A DNA stretch of 64,000 nt. Source: Streptomyces anulatus (GTDB taxonomy: Bacteria > Actinomycetota > Actinomycetes > Streptomycetales > Streptomycetaceae). Where the stretch lies: the NCBI RefSeq assembly GCF_000721175.1, contig NZ_JOEZ01000025.1:32866-96865 (forward strand). The letters are read 5' to 3'. The position numbers were made by a program, and so were the translations under genes. The notes below the pieces were generated by a model that was not told where the DNA came from, did no database searches, and saw only the letters and a list, made by a program, of their open reading frames with translations. Shown piece by piece: positions 18,032 through 26,629 of this stretch (position 1 is its first letter; each line of letters starts with the position of its first letter).

Positions 18032-18325
18032 ATGTATGTGGGGACCCTGTCCTTCGATCTGCTCCTCGGCGACGTACGGTCGTTGAAGGAGAAGCGTTCC
18101 GTCGTCCGCCCGATCGTCGCCGAGCTGCAGCGCAAGTACGCGGTGAGCGCGGCCGAGACCGGCGGACAGAATCTCCACCGCAGGGCCGAGATCGGCCTTG
18201 CCGTGGTCTCCGGTGACACCGGACACCTCACGGACGTGCTGGACCGCTGCGAGCGGCTGGTCGCGGGGCGTCCCGAGGTGGAGCTGCTGTCGGTGAGACG
18301 GCGGCTGCACAGTGACGAAGACTGA
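18032..18325 (+). CDS. DUF503 (YlxP-like) protein
   Basis: A 97-residue protein, MYVGTLSFDLLLGDVRSLKEKRSVVRPIV..., which matches the DUF503/YlxP family found beside infB and rbfA in many bacteria. The conserved SLKEKRSVVRPI and the later segment ISxxGQNLHRRAEIGLAVVSGD-like stretch are visible. The biochemical role is unknown; genomic association suggests ribosome biogenesis. It starts at an ATG 165 bases after infB and is followed by rbfA after 36 bases. Confidence 0.92.
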   Translation: MYVGTLSFDLLLGDVRSLKEKRSVVRPIVAELQRKYAVSAAETGGQNLHRRAEIGLAVVSGDTGHLTDVLDRCERLVAGRPEVELLSVRRRLHSDED

Positions 18326-18361
18326 CAGTCAAGCGAAATCAGAAGGAAGAGTGACGGACCG

Positions 18362-18844
18362 GTGACCGACAACGCGCGGGCCCGCAAGCTGGCCGATCGC
18401 ATCCAGGTCGTGGTCGCGGAGACCCTGGACCGGCGAATCAAGGATCCGCGGCTGGGATTCGTGACGATCACGGACGCCCGGGTCACCGGCGACCTGCGGG
18501 AGGCCACGGTCTTCTACACGGTCTACGGCGACGACGAGGAGCGCGCGGCCTCCGCCGCCGCGCTGGAGAGCGCCAAGGGCGTCCTCCGCACGGAGGTCGG
18601 GCGGCAGACCGGGGTCCGGTTCACGCCGAGCCTGGCCTTCGTCCCGGACGCCCTCCCGGACAACGCCCGCACCATCGAGGACCTCCTCGACAAGGCGCGG
18701 GCCAAGGACGCGGAGGTGCGCCAGGTGTCCACGGGCGCCCAGTACGCCGGCGACGCCGACCCGTACCGCAAGCCCGAGGACGAGGACGACGAGCCCGGGA
18801 CCGACGGATCCTCCGAGAAGAACGAGGGCCCGGCCTCCGCATGA
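18362..18844 (+). CDS. rbfA: 30S ribosome-binding factor A
   Basis: A late 30S maturation factor with a KH-like fold. [53 protein letters not shown] covers the conserved first half; [22 protein letters not shown] with a following [10 protein letters not shown] completes the core at about residue 118. The last 40 residues are an acidic, disordered tail common in actinobacteria. The start is GTG. The stop overlaps truB (ATGA). Confidence 0.96.
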   Translation: MTDNARARKLADRIQVVVAETLDRRIKDPRLGFVTITDARVTGDLREATVFYTVYGDDEERAASAAALESAKGVLRTEVGRQTGVRFTPSLAFVPDALPDNARTIEDLLDKARAKDAEVRQVSTGAQYAGDADPYRKPEDEDDEPGTDGSSEKNEGPASA

Positions 18845-19740
18845 CCGAGCAGACCACCACGCCGGACGGCCTTGTCATCGTCGACAAGCCGTCCGGCTTC
18901 ACTTCGCACGACGTCGTCGCCAAGATGCGCGGCATCGCCCGCACCCGCCGCGTCGGCCACGCCGGCACCCTGGACCCGATGGCGACCGGAGTCCTCGTGC
19001 TCGGCGTCCAGCGGGCCACCAAGCTGCTGGGCCACCTCGCCCTGACCGAGAAGGAGTATCTCGGCACGATCCGGCTCGGCCAGGACACCGTCACCGACGA
19101 CGCCGAGGGCGAGATCACCTCGTCCACCGACGCCTCCGGTGTGACCCGCGAGGGCATCGACGCCGGGGTGGCCGCGCTGACCGGCCGGATCATGCAGGTC
19201 CCGTCCAAGGTCAGCGCCATCAAGATCGGCGGCAAGCGGTCCTACGCGCGGGTGCGCGGCGGCGAGGAGTTCGAGATCCCGGCCCGCCCGGTGACCGTCT
19301 CCTCCTTCCGTGTCTACGACGTTCGCGAGGCGGTCGCCGAGGACGGTACCCCCGTCGTGGACCTGGTCGTCTCCGTCGTCTGCTCCTCGGGGACGTACAT
19401 CCGGGCCCTCGCCCGCGACCTCGGTGCCGGGCTCGGCGTCGGCGGCCACCTGACGGCGCTGCGCCGCACCCGGGTCGGCCCCTACGGACTGGACGCGGCC
19501 CGGACGCTCGACCAGCACCAGGAGGCGCTGACCGTGATGCCGGTAGCCGAGGCGGCCGCCTCCGCCTTCCCCCGCTGGGACGTGGACGAGAAGCGCGCCA
19601 AGCTGCTCCTCAACGGCGTACGCCTGGACATGCCCGCCCATCCGGAGGGGCCGGTCGCGGTCTTCGGGCCCGACGGTACGTTCCTCGTGCTCGTAGAGGA
19701 GGAGAAGGGCAAGGCCAAGAGCCTCGCCGTCTTCGCCTGA
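18841..19740 (+). CDS. truB: tRNA pseudouridine(55) synthase
   Basis: Converts U55 of the T-loop of tRNAs to pseudouridine. [18 protein letters not shown] leads into [13 protein letters not shown], where Asp45 is the catalytic nucleophile. [41 protein letters not shown] and [15 protein letters not shown] are the other conserved family blocks. The C-terminal PUA-like tail is short. At 299 residues the length is normal. It overlaps rbfA by four bases and ends the operon: a 15-bp hairpin follows. Confidence 0.97.
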   Translation: MTEQTTTPDGLVIVDKPSGFTSHDVVAKMRGIARTRRVGHAGTLDPMATGVLVLGVQRATKLLGHLALTEKEYLGTIRLGQDTVTDDAEGEITSSTDASGVTREGIDAGVAALTGRIMQVPSKVSAIKIGGKRSYARVRGGEEFEIPARPVTVSSFRVYDVREAVAEDGTPVVDLVVSVVCSSGTYIRALARDLGAGLGVGGHLTALRRTRVGPYGLDAARTLDQHQEALTVMPVAEAAASAFPRWDVDEKRAKLLLNGVRLDMPAHPEGPVAVFGPDGTFLVLVEEEKGKAKSLAVFA

Positions 19741-19803
19741 GCCGCATCCCGCGCCGCGCCCCGCCGGACCTTTCGCGCGGCAGGTCGTGTGTGGCAGGCC
19801 CTG

Positions 19804-19843
19804 CGTGGAGCGGGCACCCCCCCAACCCGGTGCCCGCTCCACG
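19804..19843. terminator. Strong terminator at the end of the rimP-truB operon
   Basis: CGTGGAGCGGGCACC (19804-19818) pairs perfectly with GGTGCCCGCTCCACG (19829-19843) around a 10-base C/A-rich loop. TTCCCC follows. The rest of the 249-base gap to the next gene holds no coding sequence I can support. Confidence 0.88.
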
Positions 19844-19989
19844 TTCCCCTCCCCAGCACCATTACTGCTCCCCGGGGGACACGCTCATTCACCCCATCGG
19901 ACGGGCGCTCGGAGTGAACACCGGGGGCGTGGGGGGCGCTTTCACCGTCCGCGCGCTCCCGGAGACCACCGACGGCCTAACGTCGGACC

Positions 19990-22900
19990 ATGGGCAGTGG
20001 GGACCGGTCGAAGCTGGTAAGAATCTGTGATCAGGCCGGCCGGCCGCGAGGGACGGGATTCGTCGCGGACGACCGCGGCACGGTCGTCACCGCCCACCAG
20101 GCCGTCGCCTCCCCGGGCCCGCTCCTCCTCCACGGCAGCGACGGCCGCACCTGCTCCGTCGCCCCCGACGACATCACCGCGCTGCCCGCCCTCGGCCTCG
20201 CCCTCCTGCGCACCGGCGGCCCCGACGCCCTCGACGCGGAACCCCTGCCCATCGCCGGACGCGACCGCGCGGAGCCCGGCGGCTACGTGGACATCGCCGC
20301 CCACGGCCGGCGCGAGGCCCGGGTCCTCGGCACCACCCCCGCCACCTGCACCGCACCCGACGGCGTCGGTCACCCGGTCCCCGCCGCCCTGGAGCTGGCC
20401 CTGGGCACCGACGGGCGCGATGCCCTGCGCTCCGGGGGCGCGGCCATCGGCGGACCCGTCACCGACCCGGCCACCGGCGCGGTCGTCGGCATCCTCTGCA
20501 CCGCCCTCACCGCCCCGCACGAGGCGGCCGGCCTCGCCCTGCCGATCGTCCGAGGCATGGACGACACGCTGGACGCGCTGCTGCGGCGCAACGCCACCGC
20601 CGCCCCCGCCTACGGCCCCGACCTCAACCTCGCCGGGGCCCTCCAGCTCACGGCCACCTCCGTCGGCTCGGCGGACGGCCCGAAGGCCCGCACCGCCCCG
20701 GTCGAGCGCGAGGACGTCCACGCCGAGCTCACCGCCTTCGCCACCGGTACGGGCCTGGTCCTCGGACTCGTCGGAGCACCCGGCACCGGCCGCACCACCG
20801 AGCTGGCCGCCCTCGCCGCCCGCCGCGCCGACGGCGGCGCGCCCGCCCCCACCCTCTGGCTGCGCGGCGCGGACCTGCTGGCCGACGACACCTCCGTCGC
20901 GGACGCCGCGAGCCGTACGCTCACCCGCTCCGCCCGGATCGTCACCGCGGCGGGAGCAGCCCGAGGCGACATGAGCACGGCCACCCCGGAGCGGGTCGCC
21001 CGGCTCGCCGCCGACGCCGGACACCCGCTGCTGGTGGTGCTCGACGGCCCCGAGGAGATGCCGCCGCTGCTGGCCCACCGGCTCGCCGACTGGACGGCCG
21101 GCACCGCCGTCTGGCTGCGCGAGCACGGCGTCCGGCTCGTCGTCGCCTGCCGCCCCGAGCACTGGGAGACCGCGGGCGCCCTCTACCCGCCGGGCGCCCT
21201 GCACCGCCCACACCGCCCGGCCCGCCGGCTGCCGCCCGCCCTGCGCCTGGGCGACCTCACCCCCGAGCAGGCCGAGCGGGCCAAGGAGGCGTACGGCATC
21301 CCGCCCACCGCCCTGGCCCCCGGCCACGACCGGCACCCGCTCACCCTGCGGCTCCTCGCCGAGGTCCGCGCGGCGCTGCCCCCGGGCGTGCCGGGCCGCC
21401 CCGACACCGAGGACGTCTTCGGCGCCCACCTCGACCTGCTGTGCGTGCGCGTCGCGGTCCGGATCGCGGCCGCCGCCGACGAACAGCCACGCGGCGTCGC
21501 CGTGCGCCGGCTCGCCGCCCGGGTCGCGGGCCAGGTCCACGAGGCGGCCCGCCGCTGCCTGGGCCCCGGGCAGGGCGAGCTGGACCGGGCGACGTTCGAG
21601 GAGATCTTCCCCTGGCGCACCGGCTGGGCCTCCGCCGTGCTCACCGAGGGCCTCCTCGTCCCCGCCGGGGCGGGCTACCGCTTCGCCCACGAGGAGCTCG
21701 GCGACTGGGTGCAGGGCGCCCACCTCGACCTGGACGCCGCCCTGCGCTCCCTGGTGCACCGCTGGCACCGGGGGAGTGCGGGGCCGCCCGACCGGGTGCC
21801 GCACCCCCGCACCGCCGGTGAACCCCGCAGCCTGCCCGTGCCCCGGCACCGCATCGGACCGGTGATCCAGGCGATGGTGCTCCTCGGCCGCCGCCAGGGC
21901 ACGGCGGCGCTCGCGCACCGGATGGCCGACCTGATCGAGGCGCTGGACCGGCTGTGGACCGACGAGGGCCCGCGTGACGAGGACGCCGCCTGGTGGGCCG
22001 CCCATCTGCTGAACGGCAGCCTGCTGCGGGTGCCCGACGCCCGCCCGTATCTCGGGGTCCTGCGGGTCCTCGCCGGGCGCATCACCCGCCGCTCCGCCGC
22101 CCCCGACGGACCCGGCGACCTCGGGGCGTACGGGGAGTTCGGGCCCTGGTTCTGGCGGCGGCTGCGGCTGCCCGAGGAGGACCGGATCGACCTGCTCCGC
22201 CGCCTCGTGCCCGCCGACGGGCTGCCCCACACCGACGGCGACGAACGGTATCTGGACGCGGTCGCCCGCCGGCTCGCCCTCGACCCGCCCGCCGTGCAGC
22301 CGCTGCTGTGCCGCTGGTTCACCGACGAGCGCCCGCTGCTGGTGGGCCCCGACGCGCCGGACGTCCCGCTGCGCCCGACCGTCGCCGCCGCCGCGCAGGC
22401 CCTGCTGTACGCCCGCCGCGACCTCGCCCTCGACGACCTGACCGACGCGCTGATCGCCACCCCGCACCAGCGGGCCGGCGAACTGCTCGCCGCCCTCGCG
22501 GAGGACGAGCCCACCGCGCTCTGCCGGGCCGTCGGGCGCTGGGCCCGTGACGAGGACCGCCCGGCCCGCCGCTCCGCCGCCGCCCGGTACGCCGGACTCC
22601 TGCAGCAGCGGGTCACCGCCGAGGGCGACCGGGCCCTGCTGTGCTCCGCCGCCCTGGTGCTGCTGGACCGGCCCGAGGACGCCGAGCTGCACGCCGCCGC
22701 CCTCACCCTCCTCGTCCGCGACCCGGTGGCCGGGAAACGCCACCTCCCGGCGGCCCTGCGCGCGTTCGCCGCCGGAGACCCCCGGCTGCCGGTCGAGCTG
22801 CTCGCCGAGGTGTTCCCGGCGCACCCGGAGCCGGTCCTCGCCGCCCTGCGCGCCCGCCTCGCCCGCCCCGGCGACGGCGGGGGAGCGGTGCTGCGGGCGC

Positions 22901-23547
22901 TCGCCGGGCTCGACACTCCCGCGCTCGCGCTGCACGTGGCCGGACTCGTACGGGAGTACATCGACGCCCACCCCGAGGACGGCACGCACGCCGCCGAGTA
23001 CGTCGACCTCCGCCTGGAGCACGGCCCCGCCGCCCGGGCACTTCTCCTGCCCCTGGTGACCGGACTGTTGCGGGACCGCCCCGCACCGCCGCCGGTGCGC
23101 GCCGCGCTCGCCCGGGTCCTCGCCGGGGCCGGGAGTGCCGCGTCCCGGCCGCTGCGGGCCGAGCTGCTGGAGGTCCTGCTGGAGTTCGAGCAGGTCACCG
23201 GCCGGGACCCGGACGTGCTGGAGGCCCTTCTCCGGGCCGCCGCCGAGGGCTCGGGGCGCCGCCCGGAGATCCGTACCCGCGCACTCGTGCACCGCACCGG
23301 GATGCTGCTGGTCCGCACCCCCGAGGGCGCCGCCCGCTTCGACCGGGGCCTGGTCGAACTCGCCCGTGACGTGACCGGATTCGCCGCCCTCGTCACCCGC
23401 TGGCTGGCCGACGCCCCGCAGGAGTGGGCGGCGGTCGTGGGCCCGAGCGCCCAGCGCACGGTCGAGGCGTTGGAGACATCACGTCCGCCGATGCCGATGC
23501 CGATGCAGGCGGCGGGACGTGAGCATGGCAGTCTTAGGCCTGCGTAA
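19990..23547 (+). CDS. STAND/NACHT-like NTPase with degenerate N-terminal trypsin-like domain
   Basis: An 1185-residue protein in three parts. Residues about 5-195 follow the chymotrypsin-like protease pattern: GTGFVADDRGTVVTAH keeps the His (His36), but the usual Asp before ALL is Gly69 and the GxSGGP serine is Ile153 (GGAAIGGPV), so it looks proteolytically inactive. Residues about 240-480 are a P-loop NTPase with Walker A GAPGTGRTT (Arg268 instead of Lys) and Walker B LLVVLDGPEE (346-356), then VRLVVACRPE, resembling STAND/NACHT switches. From about 560 to the end it is helical and Leu/Ala-rich like HEAT or TPR repeats. No membrane segment is seen. There is no ribosome binding site, but TAACGT ends seven bases before the ATG, suggesting a leaderless mRNA. 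It lies alone between the truB terminator and ribF. Possible roles are signalling or phage defence; none is shown. Confidence 0.85.
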   Translation: MGSGDRSKLVRICDQAGRPRGTGFVADDRGTVVTAHQAVASPGPLLLHGSDGRTCSVAPDDITALPALGLALLRTGGPDALDAEPLPIAGRDRAEPGGYVDIAAHGRREARVLGTTPATCTAPDGVGHPVPAALELALGTDGRDALRSGGAAIGGPVTDPATGAVVGILCTALTAPHEAAGLALPIVRGMDDTLDALLRRNATAAPAYGPDLNLAGALQLTATSVGSADGPKARTAPVEREDVHAELTAFATGTGLVLGLVGAPGTGRTTELAALAARRADGGAPAPTLWLRGADLLADDTSVADAASRTLTRSARIVTAAGAARGDMSTATPERVARLAADAGHPLLVVLDGPEEMPPLLAHRLADWTAGTAVWLREHGVRLVVACRPEHWETAGALYPPGALHRPHRPARRLPPALRLGDLTPEQAERAKEAYGIPPTALAPGHDRHPLTLRLLAEVRAALPPGVPGRPDTEDVFGAHLDLLCVRVAVRIAAAADEQPRGVAVRRLAARVAGQVHEAARRCLGPGQGELDRATFEEIFPWRTGWASAVLTEGLLVPAGAGYRFAHEELGDWVQGAHLDLDAALRSLVHRWHRGSAGPPDRVPHPRTAGEPRSLPVPRHRIGPVIQAMVLLGRRQGTAALAHRMADLIEALDRLWTDEGPRDEDAAWWAAHLLNGSLLRVPDARPYLGVLRVLAGRITRRSAAPDGPGDLGAYGEFGPWFWRRLRLPEEDRIDLLRRLVPADGLPHTDGDERYLDAVARRLALDPPAVQPLLCRWFTDERPLLVGPDAPDVPLRPTVAAAAQALLYARRDLALDDLTDALIATPHQRAGELLAALAEDEPTALCRAVGRWARDEDRPARRSAAARYAGLLQQRVTAEGDRALLCSAALVLLDRPEDAELHAAALTLLVRDPVAGKRHLPAALRAFAAGDPRLPVELLAEVFPAHPEPVLAALRARLARPGDGGGAVLRALAGLDTPALALHVAGLVREYIDAHPEDGTHAAEYVDLRLEHGPAARALLLPLVTGLLRDRPAPPPVRAALARVLAGAGSAASRPLRAELLEVLLEFEQVTGRDPDVLEALLRAAAEGSGRRPEIRTRALVHRTGMLLVRTPEGAARFDRGLVELARDVTGFAALVTRWLADAPQEWAAVVGPSAQRTVEALETSRPPMPMPMQAAGREHGSLRPA

Positions 23548-23590
23548 TCGACATACACACGTACACAGGTTCGGGCGAGGAGCGGTCACA

Positions 23591-24547
23591 GTGCAGCGCT
23601 GGCGTGGCTTGGAGGACATCCCCCAGGACTGGGGACGCAGCGTCGTCACCATCGGCTCCTACGACGGCGTGCACCGCGGACACCAGCTGATTATCGGCCG
23701 GGCCGTCGAACTCGCCCGTGAGCTGGGCGTTCCGTCCGTCGTCGTCACCTTCGACCCGCACCCCAGCGAGGTCGTCCGCCCCGGCAGCCACCCGCCGCTG
23801 CTCGCCCCGCACCACCGTCGCGCCGAGCTGATGGCGGAGCTGGGCGTGGACGCCCTGCTGATCCTGCCGTTCACCACCGAGTTCTCGAAGCTGTCGCCCG
23901 CCGACTTCATCGCGAAGGTCCTCGTCGACCGGCTGCACGCCAAGGCCGTCATCGAGGGCCCCAACTTCCGCTTCGGCCACCGGGCCGCGGGGAACGTCGC
24001 GCTTCTGACCGAGCTGGGCACCACCTACGACTACACCGTCGAGGTCATCGACCTGTACGTCACCGGCGAGGCGGGCGGCGGACAGCCGTTCTCCTCCACG
24101 CTCACCCGCCGGCTGATCGCCGAGGGCGACGTCGCCGGGGCCGCCGAGATCCTCGGCCGCCCGCACCGGGTCGAGGGCATCGTGGTGCGCGGCGCGCAGC
24201 GCGGCCGGGAGCTGGGCTTCCCGACGGCCAACGTCGAGACCCTGCCGCACACCGCGATCCCCGCCGACGGCGTCTACGCCGGCTGGCTGGAGGTGGACGG
24301 CGAGTCGATGCCCGCCGCGATCTCGGTCGGCACGAACCCGCAGTTCGACGGCACCGAGCGGACCGTCGAGGCGTACGCCATCGACCGGGTCGACCTGGAC
24401 CTGTACGGACTGCACGTGGCCGTCGAGTTCCTCGCGTACGTCCGCGGCATGCTGAAGTTCGACTCGATCGACGACCTCCTGGTCGCCATGGCCGCCGATG
24501 TGAAGCGCTCCAGCGAGCTGACCGCCGCGTACGACCGCGCCCACTGA
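23591..24547 (+). CDS. ribF: Bifunctional riboflavin kinase/FAD synthetase
   Basis: Phosphorylates riboflavin to FMN and adenylates FMN to FAD. The N-terminal FAD synthetase domain has TIGSYDGVHRGHQLII (about 18-33, the nucleotidyltransferase GxxHxGH variant), VVTFDPHPSEVV and a second block EGPNFRFGHRAAG. The C-terminal riboflavin kinase domain has the conserved RGRELGFPTANV (about residues 200-211), AISVGTNPQFDGTERTVEAY and LDLYGLHVAVEFLAYVRGM. The GTG start is preceded by GAGGAGCGG; an earlier ATG would add 24 unlikely residues. The length of 318 residues is usual. The order truB-(x)-ribF is conserved in bacteria, here split by the STAND gene. Confidence 0.96.
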   Translation: MQRWRGLEDIPQDWGRSVVTIGSYDGVHRGHQLIIGRAVELARELGVPSVVVTFDPHPSEVVRPGSHPPLLAPHHRRAELMAELGVDALLILPFTTEFSKLSPADFIAKVLVDRLHAKAVIEGPNFRFGHRAAGNVALLTELGTTYDYTVEVIDLYVTGEAGGGQPFSSTLTRRLIAEGDVAGAAEILGRPHRVEGIVVRGAQRGRELGFPTANVETLPHTAIPADGVYAGWLEVDGESMPAAISVGTNPQFDGTERTVEAYAIDRVDLDLYGLHVAVEFLAYVRGMLKFDSIDDLLVAMAADVKRSSELTAAYDRAH

Positions 24548-24596
24548 CGCACCCGTCGGCCGTGCGTTCCGCCCGGGCAGGGCGGATGCTGACAGG

Positions 24597-25724
24597 GTGC
24601 GCGACATCCTGCCCGCCCTCCGCGCCCGGTGCGCCGACGGCATCCCCTTCGCCCTGGCGACCGTCGTCGCCGTGCACGGCAGCGCGCCCCGCGACCCCGG
24701 CGCCGTGCTGGCCGTCGACGCGGCGGGCACGGTCGTCGGCAGCGTCTCCGGGGGCTGTGTCGAGGGCGATGTGTACGAGGTCGCCCGCGAGGTGCTCGCC
24801 GGGGCGGGGCCGCGCGTGGTGTCGTACGGGATCAGCGACGACGAGGCGTTCGGTGTCGGGCTGACCTGCGGCGGCACCATCGAGGTCCTGGTGCGCGCGT
24901 ACGCCTCGGAGGGCGAGCGGGCGGAGCTCGCGGCCCTGCTGGACCTGATCGCCGCCGACCGGCCGGTGGCCGAGGCCACCGTTCTGTCCGGCGAGGCGGA
25001 GACCGGAGCCCGTCTGGTGGTCCGCCCCGCCGACGCAGGGCCCACCACCGGCACTCTCGGTACCGAAGGGCTGGACGCAGCCGTGACCGACGACGCCCGA
25101 GGCCTGCTGGCTCAGGGGCTCACCGGCATCCAGCGGTACGGAGCGCACGGCCAGCGCCGGATGCAGGAGGTCGCCGTCTTCGTGCGGACGTACGCCCCGC
25201 CGCCGCGCATGCTCGTCTTCGGGGCGATCGACCACGCGGCGGCCACCGCCCGCATCGGCTCGTTCCTCGGCTACCACGTCACCGTCTGCGACGCCCGCCC
25301 CGCCTTCGCCACCCGGGAACGCTTCCCCACCGCCGACGAGGTGGTCCGCGCCTGGCCGCACACCTACCTGGAGTCCACCGAGGTCGACGCCCGCACCACG
25401 ATCTGCGTGCTGACCCACGACCCCAGGTTCGACGTGCCCCTGCTCGTCGCGGCCCTGCGCACGCCCGCCGCGTACATCGGGGTGATGGGCAGCCGCCGCA
25501 CCCACCACGACCGGCTGGCCCGGCTGCGCGCGGCCGGGGTGGCCGAGGCGAACCTCGCACGCCTCGCCTCACCCGTGGGCCTCGACCTCGGAGCCCGTAC
25601 GCCGGAGGAGACGGCGGTCTCCATAGCCGCCGAGATCATCCAGCACCGCTGGGGCGGCACGGGCCGCCCGCTCGGCGAACTGACGGGGGCGATCCATCAC
25701 GGCGGACAGGCCCCCGCAAGCTAG
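24597..25724 (+). CDS. XdhC/CoxF-family protein
   Basis: A 375-residue protein of the XdhC family, whose known members bind molybdenum cofactor, help sulfurate it and insert it into xanthine dehydrogenase-type enzymes. The N-terminal XdhC domain shows VVAVHGSAPRDPGAVLAV and GSVSGGCVEGDV, with Cys in GLTCGGTIEVLV. The C-terminal Rossmann-like domain shows RMLVFGAIDHAAATARIGSFLGYHVTVCDARPAFATRERFP and YIGVMGSRRTHHDR. No molybdenum hydroxylase gene lies in this window, so its client is elsewhere or its role differs. The start is GTG 49 bases after ribF. Confidence 0.92.
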   Translation: MRDILPALRARCADGIPFALATVVAVHGSAPRDPGAVLAVDAAGTVVGSVSGGCVEGDVYEVAREVLAGAGPRVVSYGISDDEAFGVGLTCGGTIEVLVRAYASEGERAELAALLDLIAADRPVAEATVLSGEAETGARLVVRPADAGPTTGTLGTEGLDAAVTDDARGLLAQGLTGIQRYGAHGQRRMQEVAVFVRTYAPPPRMLVFGAIDHAAATARIGSFLGYHVTVCDARPAFATRERFPTADEVVRAWPHTYLESTEVDARTTICVLTHDPRFDVPLLVAALRTPAAYIGVMGSRRTHHDRLARLRAAGVAEANLARLASPVGLDLGARTPEETAVSIAAEIIQHRWGGTGRPLGELTGAIHHGGQAPAS

Positions 25725-25887
25725 TGCCGTGGCCGGAGACGTTCGCCCCGTCGCGACGCCCGGCACGCACTCACGCCGCACCGGCCGAAACCCTGAGTAC
25801 GTCCGGTACGAGGGCTTCCGGCCGGCACACCGGGAGCACGCACCGGACGCCACTCCTTGACGGGCAAACGCTGCCTGCCACGGCACT
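25723..25887. repeat. 11-bp inverted repeats framing a non-coding stretch
   Basis: AGTGCCGTGGC at 25723-25733 (overlapping the stop codon of the XdhC-like gene) and its reverse complement GCCACGGCACT at 25877-25887 are 143 bases apart. The stretch between has no convincing gene. It lies directly upstream of the decayed DHFR/VOC locus and might be the scar of a mobile element, but no transposase remnant was recognised. Confidence 0.4.
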
Positions 25888-25935
25888 GGTCGGGGCACGG
25901 GCGGCGGACACGCGCCCCTGTCCGAAGGAGACGCC

Positions 25936-26571
25936 GGGGCCGAGCTCATCCACGCCACGGCCACCTCGCTCGACGGCTACGCGGAGGCGGCGGAGGGCGG
26001 CATCGGCGCCGGTGCCGACGACCCGCAGGTGCACACCTTCGTCGGCGATCTCCTCCGCCCCGTCGGCAGGTACCTCTACGGCCGGCGAACAGGGTCGCAC
26101 GCCTTGAGGAGCCCGGGGCGACGACCACCGACGCGGGCCGGGGCGACATGGACCGGCCGGCCGACCCGGAAGGCGACGTCTTCCGCGTCCTGGAACCGCG
26201 AGAGCTCTACCGGGACACCGGGCCGACAGCCGCCGTGGTCGTCGACTGCTCCGACCCGCGGGCGATGGCCCGGCTCTGGGGCGAGGCGATCGACCGGACC
26301 GTCCACGAGCTGGCCGACGACCGCGCTCTGCCGCGCTCCGTCCAGGGCGTCGGGCCGTATCTGGAGTTCCGCCGTACGCCGGACGACGAGATCGCATGGA
26401 GCCACGTCCACCACGATGTGAGGCCCGGCCCGGACGAGGATCAGGCAACGGAGGTTGCCGGGCTCGAAGGTCTCGGCGCGACACGGGCCGACCTGGGGCC
26501 AGGGGGACGTCCCCTGGGTCGTCCTGGCCGATCCGGAGGGCAACGAGTTCTGCGTCCTCGGCCGGGGCTGA
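25936..26571 (+). pseudogene. Decayed chimera: DHFR-like 5' fragment joined to a tandem VOC gene 3' part
   Basis: The first part (25942-26091) reads ELIHATATSLDGY...VHTFVGDLLRPVGRYLYGRR, the N-terminus of a dihydrofolate reductase-like (RibD C-terminal type) protein. GAAGGAG stands at the right distance before GGG (25936-25938), where a GTG or ATG start would be expected. At about 26092 the frame changes and the sequence becomes the end of a VOC domain ([18 protein letters not shown]...[12 protein letters not shown]), then a second VOC domain ([19 protein letters not shown]...[11 protein letters not shown]...ATRADLG). An extra G in the run 26495-26498 shifts the frame again; after correction it ends [22 protein letters not shown] and stop. 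So this is a deletion-fusion of two genes plus a frameshift. The base composition is unremarkable. Confidence 0.75.
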
Positions 26572-26629
26572 CGCGGAACTCCGTCCGCTCCGGCCAAGGT
26601 CGGCGGAACTCGCCCCCTCCCCTTGGCCC

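Noticed and set aside
23519..23590. Extension of ribF to an ATG 24 codons upstream
   Set aside because: The extra residues are unlike any RibF N-terminus, and a good GAGGAGCGG site serves the GTG at 23591.
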